Of a stretch of 43,852 bases of DNA, positions 12,001-17,290 are shown piece after piece. Where the stretch lies: NCBI GenBank assembly GCA_021811235.1, contig JAJZPG010000024.1, forward strand, positions 1 to 43,852. The letters run 5' to 3'. A program made the position numbers and the translations under genes. The notes under the pieces are model-generated. The model made no database searches. It was given only the letters and a program-made list of their open reading frames with translations, and had not been told where the DNA came from. Within the stretch, counting starts at the first letter, position 1; the number at the start of each line of letters is the position of its first letter. This DNA is from Pseudomonadota bacterium. GTDB lineage: Bacteria; Pseudomonadota; Gammaproteobacteria; Burkholderiales; Thiobacillaceae.

Positions 12001-12554
12001 GTCTGGCTCAAGGGCACCTGGCCCGCCAGGGCCATGGCGGTGGCGGCGTCGCCGATGGCGCCGGTGGGGGACACCAGCTGATCCATGAAGGCGGGGGTGG
12101 GGGTGGCCAGGGTCAGGCTGCCCACGTTGAGCACGCCCTGGCTGCCGACGACGATGCCGTGGGGATTGAAGAAGAATACGTTGCCGCCGATGCGGCCGTC
12201 CTTGTAGGCGTTGACCAGGCCGTTGATGTAGGACGCCTCGCCGTGCACCAGGTTGAGCAGGTTGCTCGCCTGGCCCGGCAGATGCAGGTTCACCGTGTAG
12301 CCGCTGTCCACGTTGAACCGGGAAAAGGAATTGTAGGCGTTGACGCCGCGTACGGTCTGGGTGGTGATATCCGTCACCGTGCCGCTCACCGCCACCTGGG
12401 TCTGGGTGCGCCCGTCCGTTACGATGGACTGGGCCTGCACCCCCGTGCTGGGCAGCAGGACCAGACCGCAAGCCGCGAGTGCATTGAACCAGGCGCAACG
12501 GCGCAGTACACACAAATACTGACGACGAAGGTATCCCAATGCGGCGTGGCTCAT
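1..12554 (-). CDS. Giant filamentous haemagglutinin-type adhesin, 5' part (C-terminus outside window)
   Basis: This is one open frame of 4184 codons that runs off the window; I read it through without a stop and checked the frame near 1682, 4868 and 8654. It begins at ATG 12554 with a long signal region (cleavage probably near residue 42, VQAQ). The haemagglutination/two-partner-secretion domain follows, with the family hallmark FFFNPHGIVVG near residue 125. The rest is a Gly/Ala/Ser/Val/Asp-rich beta-helix-like array with degenerate repeats of about 60 residues, clearest between 8700 and 4600. Cysteines are very rare (pairs near 2620 and 1690). By family knowledge it is exported through a TpsB-type outer membrane pore and acts as a surface adhesin. 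It resembles the group named LktA-like filamentous adhesins. No tpsB gene is in the window. Start choice: GGGGTGAG lies upstream of the ATG. Confidence 0.9.
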   Translation of the reverse strand, partial: MSHAALGYLRRQYLCVLRRCAWFNALAACGLVLLPSTGVQAQSIVTDGRTQTQVAVSGTVTDITTQTVRGVNAYNSFSRFNVDSGYTVNLHLPGQASNLLNLVHGEASYINGLVNAYKDGRIGGNVFFFNPHGIVVGSQGVLNVGSLTLATPTPAFMDQLVSPTGAIGDAATAMALAGQVPLSQTGLVLVKGRIHAADAVTLAGGNVTVDTGAQVFAGPRAQVAFADLVNVEGMATAADVQVDGGVIRIVAAQDITVAGRVAADGLGENANGGTVIVMADRNATLTASGKVSADAGDSGDGGFVEFSARHDVTLQGNGLSARGGSGAQDQAGAILIDPENLTWSGSGNDFYSHGADVTITATKKVTLDDVVVSSRDLGGAADTRANHASGQSQGKSGDISVSAKEIEIKNGSQLLAHADNGQAAGKISIEATDNQSTPAFGSVEDSIASISIRNAVIKGGDVSIKATANDKWVWTGNEYGDTILDFLGSLRIGANLTISRAHATIAVDDGASIDASGTLGIESHSIADASMKVMSTVVGFGYGETDSQAKVNIGNATLGSDGAMTLKSQADSTLSVSVDTVNTGSFSNAASSASKYANFSFAVGIGKQVAETTVASNATIARASALDVEASGEKSHSVAASGGSFKDGIASSGVSVLISDTTLTASLGGNVNAGQVAVKSTLAEAETEVSAAAGTAGSPDLQEAITSAKPVDEILFEKLSDFVAAAPSTDSRSGASSKLGLSAAFAWVENDNNVKAEVAGGAHVTTPGKLDVLAKAEESVSFETSAAVDQRDLDTQLPGDPNAPEDKKKVAISASVAVIDMNHHADALIGDGAVISAGGALNVNAQTLISPFWSQWSQLIDQFKTMDWNSADAWYKLGQALYDVAGDPINATSWTQTAVESEKLAFAGAVDFFSLDHKATARIGDASINAGAAPITGAQDVSVVATASQGILNLVGVPEFDPTAAPGSNSSSGTAGFGGSYHQFNLSGGTDASIAAGAEVRADDVVALADTHFDQVTVAETMGKAGKVSINGAFSLVDTDLHTVAQIGAGGSMNANDVLVKAEDDSLVINVAGGVARSQSVGIGFSVAINELDREVRAVIGNRATESASGGSLSASGNLLLDAHAGGTQGAFTVAGSGPSANESDEGKTGGDGTQTNAKDTGQQGKSGVGISGAASVNIVNDITAAGIADLASVTVSGTGASAVAVDKDADGTAETTVDLARGLSAQARNDALNIAGAGSLTVATGKSAGLAGAFTWNQLVKDTRATIADATVTVHNGGVNLDAENSKAMWSISAGGAAGDKVGIAGSVSYSTIANVTEAAIDDANVDADSSVVLDADDTSDIRSVAGSVSYGGKAGVGAAVAISTVDSDTSARISGTGKTVNGDAGVSATATNDNAIVSVAAAIGASQGVAASGAVTWNVISNKTEASLSGVTVSSSGNAVNLDADDTADIFSISGNAAVSTGQGSVGISGSYNEIDNETYAKSTGGSLSGTSVRLEATENADIQAIAAGGAGSSKVAVSGSLGVNTIGNITEASASGTTLNTAGDATVRAHDNSEILSVTGAVGVAGNGAVGASGSYNHIGSSVTAAISGGTVDAANVLVDAERSGVMEVWAVAGSGAGTAGFAGSIALNDLGGVTTASVNGGADVEASGNVLVTAESDDQIDARAGAIGVGGSVGGAGSIAFNDIHSDTLAQITGTHTQVTGLGNGGVAQVDNGTLSALTGLPSAHPLSGRQQKDNVRGVAVVASSTSQVENFAISAGGGGSTGVAGTVSVAMLTGYTSAEVTDHASVNTSFGGAEQEARVAAYHHDNLASGSGGAAIGGDVGAGGAMDTLIGSHITTAEVSQATLQGRKAVSVDAGSSMEIAQAVIGLGGGTYAGLSGSIGLVLLDSQTQALVWDSDLNSQGDLTVEATSETDAEIYAGAVSLSGVAGIGLTGTVSVYDQTTQAIVGDGSNLNADQATRIHAENDTEQDVIAGTASAAGGVGIAGTVNVAVIKGTTQTVFGAKRDAGAGDSHINADAGYGGTQQDVSISARDTTRVDNYLGGLGVGLGGAGVGAAVDVVMVNNGASTQVRSGATVDADRDITVSADTERTLDSFTIAAAGGSTVGISGAVSVLTAGSRPDSDAQSESSASVGEVARYVSANAFGDQMDSDAGGTSASRDRANAARANANVGNDLNAPAAASTAQASVAAGATLNAGRDVLVAAHNGTDADAIAVGVAVSGGASLGGGVALAFIDDKTEAEAAGTITAARNVTVQAGDGAVNDTQGLVLDVGDIHINQRTTASKLLTFAGGGGVVGLGASVAILDKSSSASARVGDDASITALGTVAAAPGASTGLVSVDAGIDHDLEVKGLGAAVGLAGVGVAVAYATESGAATAEVGSQAHVTGKALDVHGHAQTDTDAHVIAAAGGLISGAGADADVEDSSSAKAKIGDGAVIRTASGLTQVRADVDPVAKAKALGVAVSAGVSIGVSLADATVQTRAEASTGGNVDVIADAMTVQAETRLRGKTAESDATAGAGGLLLGASASESNATVRTDTVADVGANNIIDVNGEFKVDAHSDTYADADVTGINVGLLAGGSNTAKAKTDTETYASVGDNPTVTAHSVKVKADGNDTLRANTVAGAGGLGVLVASKAETEADSRTYARLGGATGTTGLINAALVEVGAAQHVNFNSTSDSTSASVVGYSGARAINHVDTDTRAYLGPEVTVNTESFTAQAWNDIVKPALASGYNVDSGSGGLLNAAAARSESFIRNGALVDVGQDAKVNVTVAGASVGDLDLAAWNQVDAHDRVRLDSGGAIAIAKAESEIQNDRNDAVVHLGQGATLLTDGEANLSARTTSQIHAAARSKTYGLAGAAEGDSAAGIRADNRIELASGAKVEAEEDVHLMAGTDRVNGNDLYADAETRLWNYTALPIENDPDAHGSVVQHNTIAIAAGAQARSVKSVHLTATEGSHRTRGFGEGTDAYRETLSAIGEFFGADTSSLKITGGSTYDNANAFLGLDPSSGVNVDGTVQAGIWHHQWLILAADGQTVTSSEAMADKWQLRDNVSLADELAAEIAALRQKAQATRAAANSYAGSDAADAALALDNDARILEQQLAALSDPDAKVGFIDILDTTARTGNVNITGKYLTGQASGHIEAPGDVRIDIENRSTRFMQTAALTIPDEEGGLITFNGLRVSSNGDINARNALGRSAAIGTLKDAVTSPKPVIRVENTNDQDTATGAPAQLWMRGDVNNLGGEAIAKSHGTLRVSANINAETVNIATGGDFIKTYTPGFTHQGGDPVKQLGTLPGQSEANKADYAQNGLVQNCGSGGCSTTIAGNNVYISGEKLNINGLIQAGLPDRAILIDNSLLAATNPSMGIANSAAIAKLKANWQSGDHSTRYLDLNNPDPGSSSIKVSYDAENDRLVLANVRMGGGHMELFGNIFSTGNGELRVMDGYGRINVSNTTGYDLAVGRLDTGPGVEGIIRITDTSQRDPNNNPLVTEITRLGNTIETRTSATVDANGKPSTLISSTSGRTGSFAPTANRRFNWINGQRTQTDQERIYSTRVLFGADWLVPDYDDPDRTNPPVTQYTSRLTGDWLSEGGSSADYAMDYSRYTSGPYKYQNDTEVRDGVICIDGHCAYEDITRTAYFRTVVNEYYQHSLNASKAVTVNFIGFDSASLNVDAGTGQLLLGGLVRGLTGDTTLSGGAGIQSLSDQARIVASNLTLTSASGAIGSAANPVLIDLTDADPARGLVDGTLTATALKDIAIKEVDGNLRAASVRATSGDVYLAADRNLAGTGPGITVTGNDITLVSLSDAIGSDATPLVVDTQGGTTVLSAQAAGNIHIQEASGDMRVRQVKSQAGDVHLSVPAGSLLDANSTEQVDESTRAELLAMWDEMRLTGAQAEQARDQNLDAQTARLKQEYEAYFRMRNLHRLDDGSYTAEAYDPHYAYHATPVQASVLKSANNWSDADVTAYEAGQTAAYHAAYQRFGGGAYVVGHTPTLSATETAALSQGAVWSDGQLSNALSAGLFRPVADTEVRIEEANIIGNHLTLDASGGIGLEKATPVVIQRGASLSDEEKLALLTAELSDIELVGDELRIVQKEDVDVTASGRLNATAQDDVLLGSEANLQLDEIHTQGEARIKTGAGMSGVAGKTHVTAARAILEAGGGDLGSAATPILVELPDSGQLTARAAGDL

Positions 12555-12563
12555 GCGTTCTCA

Positions 12564-12585
12564 CCCCATCCCCGAATGGATGGGG
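12564..12585 (-). promoter_or_regulatory. 5'-leader hairpin over the adhesin ribosome binding site
   Basis: On the minus strand, CCCCATCC pairs perfectly with GGATGGGG across a 6-nt loop. The 3' arm runs directly into TGAG and ends 9 nt before the adhesin ATG, so the purine-rich ribosome binding region is partly inside the stem. The layout suggests translational control, for example by melting or by an antisense RNA. The structure is seen; the function is inferred. Confidence 0.5.
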
Positions 12586-12599
12586 ACCATGATTGATTG

Positions 12600-12717
12600 T
12601 TAAAAATTATTCGCCCCGGAGTAGCGCTGGACGTTTCCAAACGTCGCCGCGGTCGAAGCAAAGGCTATGCCGCCGTCACACGATGGATTTATCCGGTTGA
12701 TTTTTAATAATTTTTAA
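12600..12717. repeat. AT-rich 12-bp inverted repeat flanking the adhesin leader region
   Basis: TTAAAAATTATT at 12600-12611 is exactly the reverse complement of 12706-12717, with 94 nt between. The similarity extends outward through GATTG with one extra T. These are the only strongly AT-rich tracts in this intergenic region. They could be paired regulator sites, xenogeneic-silencer nucleation sites, or the termini of a small insertion. No clear -35/-10 pair for the adhesin could be fixed. Confidence 0.5.
12630..12645. promoter_or_regulatory. Perfect 7+2+7 dyad, candidate operator upstream of the adhesin
   Basis: GACGTTT-CC-AAACGTC is a perfect inverted repeat inside the AT-rich repeat pair, 76 nt upstream of the adhesin start. 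Its size and symmetry fit a homodimeric transcription factor site. The regulator is unknown and I recognise no specific family consensus. Confidence 0.4.
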
Positions 12718-12794
12718 ACAATCCGGGAAGCCGAAGGACGCAGCATGTAAAGTTTTCCGACAAGCCGGGCGCCGCCCGCCCAGGATTATTGCGT

Positions 12795-12823
12795 TTCGCT
12801 CGCTTCCGTTTTGCACATAAAAT
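12795..12823 (+). promoter_or_regulatory. Candidate sigma-70 promoter for the aminotransferase
   Basis: TTCGCT (12795-12800), a 17-nt spacer and TAAAAT (12818-12823) lie upstream of the aminotransferase. Transcription would begin near 12830, which leaves about 40 nt of leader before ATG 12870. Confidence 0.45.
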
Positions 12824-12869
12824 CAAGCCTTTGTTTTAGTTGACTCTTTTCCACACAGAGACCAAGGTT

Positions 12870-14003
12870 ATGACGGCTTCCTTCATTCCCCCCAAGCGCA
12901 TCCTCATGGGCCCCGGCCCCTCCGACGTGCCGCAGCGCGTGCTCGACGCGATGGCGCGCCCGACCATCGGCCACCTCGACCCCGCCTTCGTCGACCTGAT
13001 GGAGCAGATCAAGTCCATGCTGCGCATGGCGTTCCAGACGCAGAACGCGCTGACCTTCCCGGTGTCGGCGCCGGGTTCGGCGGGGATGGAAATGTGCTTC
13101 GTCAACCTGGTGGAACCCGGCGACAAGGTCATCGTGTGCCGCAACGGCGTGTTCGGCGGCCGCATGCTGGAGAACGTCAAGCGCACCGGCGGCGTGCCGG
13201 TGGTGGTCGACGACGCCTGGGGCAAACCGGTCGACCCGGACAAGGTGCGCGACGCCTTCCGCGCCAACCCCGACGCCAAGCTGCTCGCATTCGTGCATGC
13301 CGAGACCTCGACCGGCGCGCAGTCGGACGCGGCGGCGCTGGCGAAGATCGCGCAGGAAGCCGGCGCGCTGACCATCATGGACTGCGTCACCAGTCTCGGC
13401 GGCACCCCGGTGCTGCTCGATGCGTGGGGCATCGACGCCGCCTACTCCGGCAGCCAGAAGTGCCTGTCGTGCACGCCGGGCCTGTCACCGGTGTCGTTCT
13501 CCGAGCGCGCCATCGAAAAGATCAAGGCGCGCAAGACGCCGGTGCAGAGCTGGTTCCTCGACCTCAACCTGGTGCTCGGCTACTGGCAGTCGGCCGGCAA
13601 GCGCACCTACCACCACACTGCGCCGATCAACCCGATGTACGGCCTGCACGAATCGCTGGTGATGCTGGAGGAGGAAGGCCTGGAAAATGCCTGGGCGCGC
13701 CACCGCGCGATGCACGAGAAGCTCAAGGCCGGGCTCGAAGCCATGGGCCTGCGTTATGTGGTGGAAGCGTCCGCCCGCCTGCCTCAGCTGAACTCGATCT
13801 ACGTGCCCGAAGGCGTCGACGAAGCCGCGATCCGCGCCCGCCTGCTGAACGAATTCAACCTGGAAATCGGCGCCGGCCTCGGCGACATGGCCGGCAAGAT
13901 CTGGCGCATCGGCCTGATGGGCTACTCGGCCAAGCAGGAAAACATCGACCTCTGCCTGAAGGCGCTGAAAGCCTGCCTGGAACCGGCAGCCGTCCCCGCC
14001 TGA
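12870..14003 (+). CDS. PLP-dependent alanine/serine-glyoxylate aminotransferase family protein
   Basis: This 377-residue protein belongs to the fold-type I class V aminotransferases (serine-pyruvate, alanine-glyoxylate and serine-glyoxylate aminotransferases). The N-terminus FIPPKRILMGPGPSDV is characteristic. SGSQKCLS near residues 193-200 places the Schiff-base lysine at K197, and D171 in IMDCVTS would contact the PLP pyridine nitrogen. Length is normal for the family. I chose ATG 12870 over an in-frame TTG at 12840 because homologues start this way; the upstream AAGG is close to the ATG. It stands alone, convergent with the next gene. The substrate pair cannot be decided from sequence; a role in glycine/serine or glyoxylate metabolism is likely. 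Confidence 0.88.
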   Translation: MTASFIPPKRILMGPGPSDVPQRVLDAMARPTIGHLDPAFVDLMEQIKSMLRMAFQTQNALTFPVSAPGSAGMEMCFVNLVEPGDKVIVCRNGVFGGRMLENVKRTGGVPVVVDDAWGKPVDPDKVRDAFRANPDAKLLAFVHAETSTGAQSDAAALAKIAQEAGALTIMDCVTSLGGTPVLLDAWGIDAAYSGSQKCLSCTPGLSPVSFSERAIEKIKARKTPVQSWFLDLNLVLGYWQSAGKRTYHHTAPINPMYGLHESLVMLEEEGLENAWARHRAMHEKLKAGLEAMGLRYVVEASARLPQLNSIYVPEGVDEAAIRARLLNEFNLEIGAGLGDMAGKIWRIGLMGYSAKQENIDLCLKALKACLEPAAVPA

Positions 14004-14063
14004 GAACGCGCGCGCATTGCCGCGCCCGCTCGGGCACGGCTGCCCCGCCCGGAAGCGGGCCGG

Positions 14064-14222
14064 CTACAGCAGCCCCATCACCAGCAGCACGACCAGGATG
14101 AGGACGAGCAGGCCCACGCCGCCGCTCGGGGCATATCCCCAGCCCCGGCTGTAAGGCCAGACCGGGATCGCCCCGATCAGGACCAGGATCAATACGATCA
14201 GCAGTATGGTTCCAACACTCAT
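14064..14222 (-). CDS. Small DUF3309-type membrane protein (52 aa)
   Basis: The protein is two hydrophobic helices around a short polar turn. The first starts SVGTILLIVLILVLIGAIPVWPY; the turn is SRGWGYAPSGGVG; the second ends LVVLLVMGLL. This matches the short DUF3309 family of unknown function, common in Proteobacteria and often associated with stress-type genes. AGGAG lies 6 nt before ATG 14222, so that start is preferred over longer upstream ones. It follows the 128-residue gene on the same strand by 40 nt, so the two may share a transcript. Confidence 0.75.
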   Translation of the reverse strand: MSVGTILLIVLILVLIGAIPVWPYSRGWGYAPSGGVGLLVLILVVLLVMGLL

Positions 14223-14262
14223 GGCGTGCTCCTCGCGATATCTGGCGGGTGGATGGCGGCTT

Positions 14263-14649
14263 TCAACCGCCGATCCCACCGCCCGGGAAATAACCCAGTT
14301 TCTGCCTGTCCTCTTCGGTACAGGCATCGCTCAGGCACATGAACGTCGTTCCGTTGTCGTCGAGCGTGGCGAGGTTGATGTCGGGCTCTTCGAAACCGTC
14401 GGCGTCGGTAAAGATGAAGTGATAGGCGTCGCCCACCTCCAGCTCCAGGACGCCTTCATTGCTTTCCCCGTAGTCGTGCCAGCGATCGCCCTTCCCGCCC
14501 GGGATCGCGGGAGCCGACTTGCCGTTCGTATCGTCCTTCCACGCGACGATGACGGGCCGCGTAAGCATCTCGCCGGCCTTGCCGACGGCAGCGCGACGCG
14601 CCTGCGAAAAATTACTCACCGTTTTGTCCTGCAATGCGATTCTTTGCAT
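14263..14649 (-). CDS. Hypothetical soluble protein (128 aa)
   Basis: I do not recognise this family with certainty. The protein is soluble and acidic with no signal peptide or membrane segment. The N-terminal third is basic and helical (RIALQDKTVSNFSQARRAAV); the rest looks beta-rich with aromatic and acidic residues (VGDAYHFIFTDADGF) and ends GGGIGG. Two cysteines occur in MCLSDACTEEDR. AGGAGA lies 8 nt before ATG 14649, a convincing start. It is upstream of, and probably co-transcribed with, the DUF3309-type gene, and divergent from the gene at 14881. Confidence 0.65.
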   Translation of the reverse strand: MQRIALQDKTVSNFSQARRAAVGKAGEMLTRPVIVAWKDDTNGKSAPAIPGGKGDRWHDYGESNEGVLELEVGDAYHFIFTDADGFEEPDINLATLDDNGTTFMCLSDACTEEDRQKLGYFPGGGIGG

Positions 14650-14880
14650 GATGATCTCTCCTGTTGTGCGCCTTCGATGTCGAAGCGGGCACGGGCAAAC
14701 CCGTGCCGCCCTGCGCCAGAACGGCGTGGCTTTCATGATGGGCGAGCAAGGGGAGAGGCCAAGTAGGATTCGGCCTATGTGCAGGCAGGCCCCCGCTGAA
14801 AAACAGGCCGGGATGTACCCCGCCTCGTCGGTCATCGTGGATAATCCCTACAGCGTCACTTCTTCCGACGAGGACACGCC
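14650..14880. other. Divergent intergenic region with a dyad and a GC hairpin
   Basis: This 231-nt gap separates two divergent small genes. It holds a perfect dyad, CTTCGA-TG-TCGAAG (14672-14685), immediately followed by a stable stem GGCACGGG/CCCGTGCC with a CAAA loop (14688-14707). There is no T run, so it is not a typical terminator. Both would lie in the leader or promoter of the minus-strand gene. No credible ORF is present. Confidence 0.45.
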
Positions 14881-15195
14881 ATGAAAGCCTATCTGATCGA
14901 CGCCAATCAGAAAATCGTCAGCGCAGTCGAACTCGCCGACGGAATCAACGGGATCAGGCGTTTGATCGGATACGATTCAGTCGACTCGGAGGAAATCGAC
15001 GCAAGCGGCGACCGCCTGTTCTTCGACGAGGGTTGCTTCCTGCGCGACCAGACCGGCAAGGGCCGATTCAAGCTCGACAGCCTGGTGCCGGTCGCCGACA
15101 AGGCGGTGATCGTCGGCTCGAGCGACGAGGGCGCGACGCTCAAGGACGCCGCAACCAAACTGGCCGCCCTGCAGCAGCGCATCGTCTGGCTTTAG
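14881..15195 (+). CDS. Hypothetical protein, weak resemblance to DUF3846-like proteins (104 aa)
   Basis: The protein begins MKAYLIDANQKIVSAVEL and contains GDRLFFDEGCFL. This layout recalls small phage and bacterial DUF3846-like proteins, which open with a MKAYLID-type strand and carry a DxLFVDEEG-like segment; the match is from memory and weak. No signal peptide or membrane segment is present. The C-terminal part is helical (GATLKDAATKLAALQQRI). GAGGA lies 7 nt before the ATG. It is a single gene, divergent from 14263-14649, and its function is unknown. Confidence 0.65.
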   Translation: MKAYLIDANQKIVSAVELADGINGIRRLIGYDSVDSEEIDASGDRLFFDEGCFLRDQTGKGRFKLDSLVPVADKAVIVGSSDEGATLKDAATKLAALQQRIVWL

Positions 15196-15514
15196 GCCGT
15201 ATCTTCCAACGCAGTCCATCATGACGAGCGGCCGCGGCGCCGCTTCGACCAGCCCGGCATTCTTCGCGCGACCATGAGCCTCTTGGCTCATGGCGACACG
15301 ACAAGATTCAAGAAACCTTCATTCGAGCGTAAAGGCCGTCCCCCACCATCCTGCATGGAACGCAGCTTCAGCGAATGACCTGAAGCCGGACCGTTCCAGG
15401 TTGTGTCCCGCAACGAACCATCGAGCCCGCCCCTGGCCCCCGAACATCGGCCTGGCATGCGTTCGGCCGCCGTTTCGCCACGATCGTTTCGTTCCCATTC
15501 ATCGAGGAGCCCCT
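15196..15514. other. Gap upstream of the phosphatase, with a 9-bp hairpin
   Basis: This stretch of about 320 nt has no convincing gene. It holds a perfect hairpin CCATGAGCC-TCTT-GGCTCATGG at 15272-15293 without a following T run. I looked for a Pho-box-like direct repeat in front of the phosphatase gene and did not see one. The open frame extending upstream of 15515 lacks a ribosome binding site and is not used. Confidence 0.4.
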
Positions 15515-17137
15515 ATGTCGTCCCACCACAATAATTCGCGTCGTCAGTTCATCAAATCTTCCGGCCTGCTGATTGGCGCTGCGGCCATCCCTGCGGCCAC
15601 GATGCGCCCGGGGCACGCCGCCCCGGCGATCATTACGCTGGATGGCGCCCGGCCGCAGCTGGCACAAGGCATTCAAATCGGCGACGTGCGTTCCAGTCGT
15701 GCGCTGATCTGGAGCCGTTCCGACCGACCGGCACGGATGTGGGTGGAATATGACTTCGATCCCAGCTTCGCCAACCCGACCCGGGTACGCGGCCCCTACG
15801 CCCTGGAAACGAGCGACTACACGGCCCGGCTCGACCTCACCGGCCTGCCCGCCGGACGCGACGTGTTCGTGCGCGTGCAGTTCCAGGACCTGTCCAACGA
15901 GCGCGTGCTGAGCGAACCGGTGCTCGGGCATTTCCGCACGGCGCCGAACGAGGCCAGCGACATCCGCTTCCTGTGGTCGGGCGACACGGCCGGCCAGGGC
16001 TGGGGGATCAACCCGGAATTCGGCGGCATGAAAATCTACGAAGCCATGCGCCAGACGCAGCCGGATTTCTTCATCCACAGCGGCGACAACATCTACGCCG
16101 ACGGCCCCATCCAGGAATACCAGAATGCCGAGAACGGCCTGATCTGGCACAACATCGTCACCCCCGAGGTCTCCAAGGTCGCCGAGACGCTGGACGAATT
16201 CCGCGGGCGCTACAAGTACAACCTGCTGGACGAGAACGTGCGCCGCTTCAATGCCGAAGTGCCGCAGATCTGGCAATGGGACGACCATGAGGTGATGAAC
16301 AACTGGTCGGATTCCAAGGACCTGATGGCGGACGCGCGCTACACCGAAAAGAACGCGCCGCTCCTCTTCGCGCGCGGTGCGCACGCCTTCCTCGAATACG
16401 CGCCGATGCGCTACGCCGGCACGGAGGAAAGCGAGCGCGTCTACCGCCACATTCCCTACGGCCGCCTGCTGGACGTGTTCGTGCTCGACATGCGCAGCTA
16501 CCGGGGCCCCAACACCCACAACCGCCAGACCGAACCCGGCGACGAAACGGCGTTCCTCGGTGCGGAACAGATCGAGTGGCTGAAGCGCAAGCTGCGCGAA
16601 TCCAAGGCGGTGTGGAAAGTCATCGCCGCCGACATGCCGCTGGGCCTGAATATTGGCGACGGCAAGGACGCGGAAGGCCGTGCCCGCTGGGAGAACTCCT
16701 CCAACGGCGACGGTCCGGTGCTCGGCCGCGAATTCGAGATCGCCGACATCCTGCGCTTCATCAAGCGTCAGCACGTGCGCAACGTCGTCTGGTTCACCGC
16801 CGACGTGCACTATTGCGCCGCGCACTACTACGATCCGGACAAGGCGCAGTTCCAGGACTTCGAGCCCTTCTGGGAATTCGTCTCCGGTCCGCTCAACGCA
16901 GGCAGCTTCGGGCCCAACACGCTGGACAACACCTTCGGTCCCCAGGTGATGTTCCAGAAATTCCCGCCGGCCCCCAACACTTCGCCGTTTGCCGGCCTGC
17001 AGTTCTTCGGCCAGGTCGACATCGACGGCCGCACGGCCGAGATGACGGTCAGCCTGAAGGACATCGACGGCAACACGGTGTATAGCAAGGAACTGCGCCC
17101 CGAAGCGGGACACCGGCACCACCACCGGGAAGACTGA
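15515..17137 (+). CDS. PhoD-type alkaline phosphatase/phosphodiesterase, Tat-exported
   Basis: The protein has 540 residues. The twin-arginine signal is SRRQFIK (arginines 9-10) followed by a hydrophobic stretch and AHAA-like cleavage, so it is exported folded to the periplasm. The PhoD N-terminal beta domain follows (GIQIGDVRSSRALIWSRSDR). The metallophosphoesterase core contains LWSGDTAGQG, IHSGDNIYADG, QWDDHEVMNNW and WFTADVHYCAAHYYDP, supplying the Asp/His/Cys metal ligands of this calcium/iron-dependent family. ATG 15515 is preceded by GAGGAG at good spacing and gives the signal peptide; the longer frame from 15290 does not. It is monocistronic and ends before a strong terminator. Whether it is a true alkaline phosphatase or a phosphodiesterase is open. 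Confidence 0.88.
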   Translation: MSSHHNNSRRQFIKSSGLLIGAAAIPAATMRPGHAAPAIITLDGARPQLAQGIQIGDVRSSRALIWSRSDRPARMWVEYDFDPSFANPTRVRGPYALETSDYTARLDLTGLPAGRDVFVRVQFQDLSNERVLSEPVLGHFRTAPNEASDIRFLWSGDTAGQGWGINPEFGGMKIYEAMRQTQPDFFIHSGDNIYADGPIQEYQNAENGLIWHNIVTPEVSKVAETLDEFRGRYKYNLLDENVRRFNAEVPQIWQWDDHEVMNNWSDSKDLMADARYTEKNAPLLFARGAHAFLEYAPMRYAGTEESERVYRHIPYGRLLDVFVLDMRSYRGPNTHNRQTEPGDETAFLGAEQIEWLKRKLRESKAVWKVIAADMPLGLNIGDGKDAEGRARWENSSNGDGPVLGREFEIADILRFIKRQHVRNVVWFTADVHYCAAHYYDPDKAQFQDFEPFWEFVSGPLNAGSFGPNTLDNTFGPQVMFQKFPPAPNTSPFAGLQFFGQVDIDGRTAEMTVSLKDIDGNTVYSKELRPEAGHRHHHRED

Positions 17138-17147
17138 TGTAACGAAT

Positions 17148-17180
17148 GCCGCCTTGCTTGCGCGACGAGGACAAGGCGGC
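17148..17180. other. 9-bp hairpin downstream of the phosphatase gene
   Basis: GCCGCCTTG (17148-17156) pairs with CAAGGCGGC (17172-17180) over a 15-nt loop, just after the phosphatase stop. No T run follows. It probably stabilises the mRNA 3' end ahead of the terminator at 17211. Confidence 0.5.
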
Positions 17181-17210
17181 GTTCACAGGATGATCCAGTC
17201 AGACCACTGG

Positions 17211-17248
17211 AATGGGACCCGATACGCTGGTGTCGGGTCCCATTTTTT
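17211..17248 (+). terminator. Rho-independent terminator of the phosphatase gene
   Basis: A perfect 12-bp stem pairs AATGGGACCCGA (17211-17222) with 17233-17244 over a 10-nt loop, followed by further Ts to 17248. The T run is on the plus strand only, so this serves the phosphatase rather than metF, which converges from the other side. Confidence 0.85.
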
Positions 17249-17290
17249 CTGCCCGGGTGGCAGCCGGTGCCCGTCAGACGGGCACCGGTT

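Noticed and set aside
14010-14063. Terminator between the aminotransferase and the DUF3309-type gene
   Set aside because: Only a short GCCCG-GAAG-CGGGC stem is present, with no T run on either strand.
15368-17125. 585-codon frame antisense to the PhoD-type phosphatase
   Set aside because: It is codon-aligned with the real gene and open for the same codon-usage reason; no recognisable protein features.
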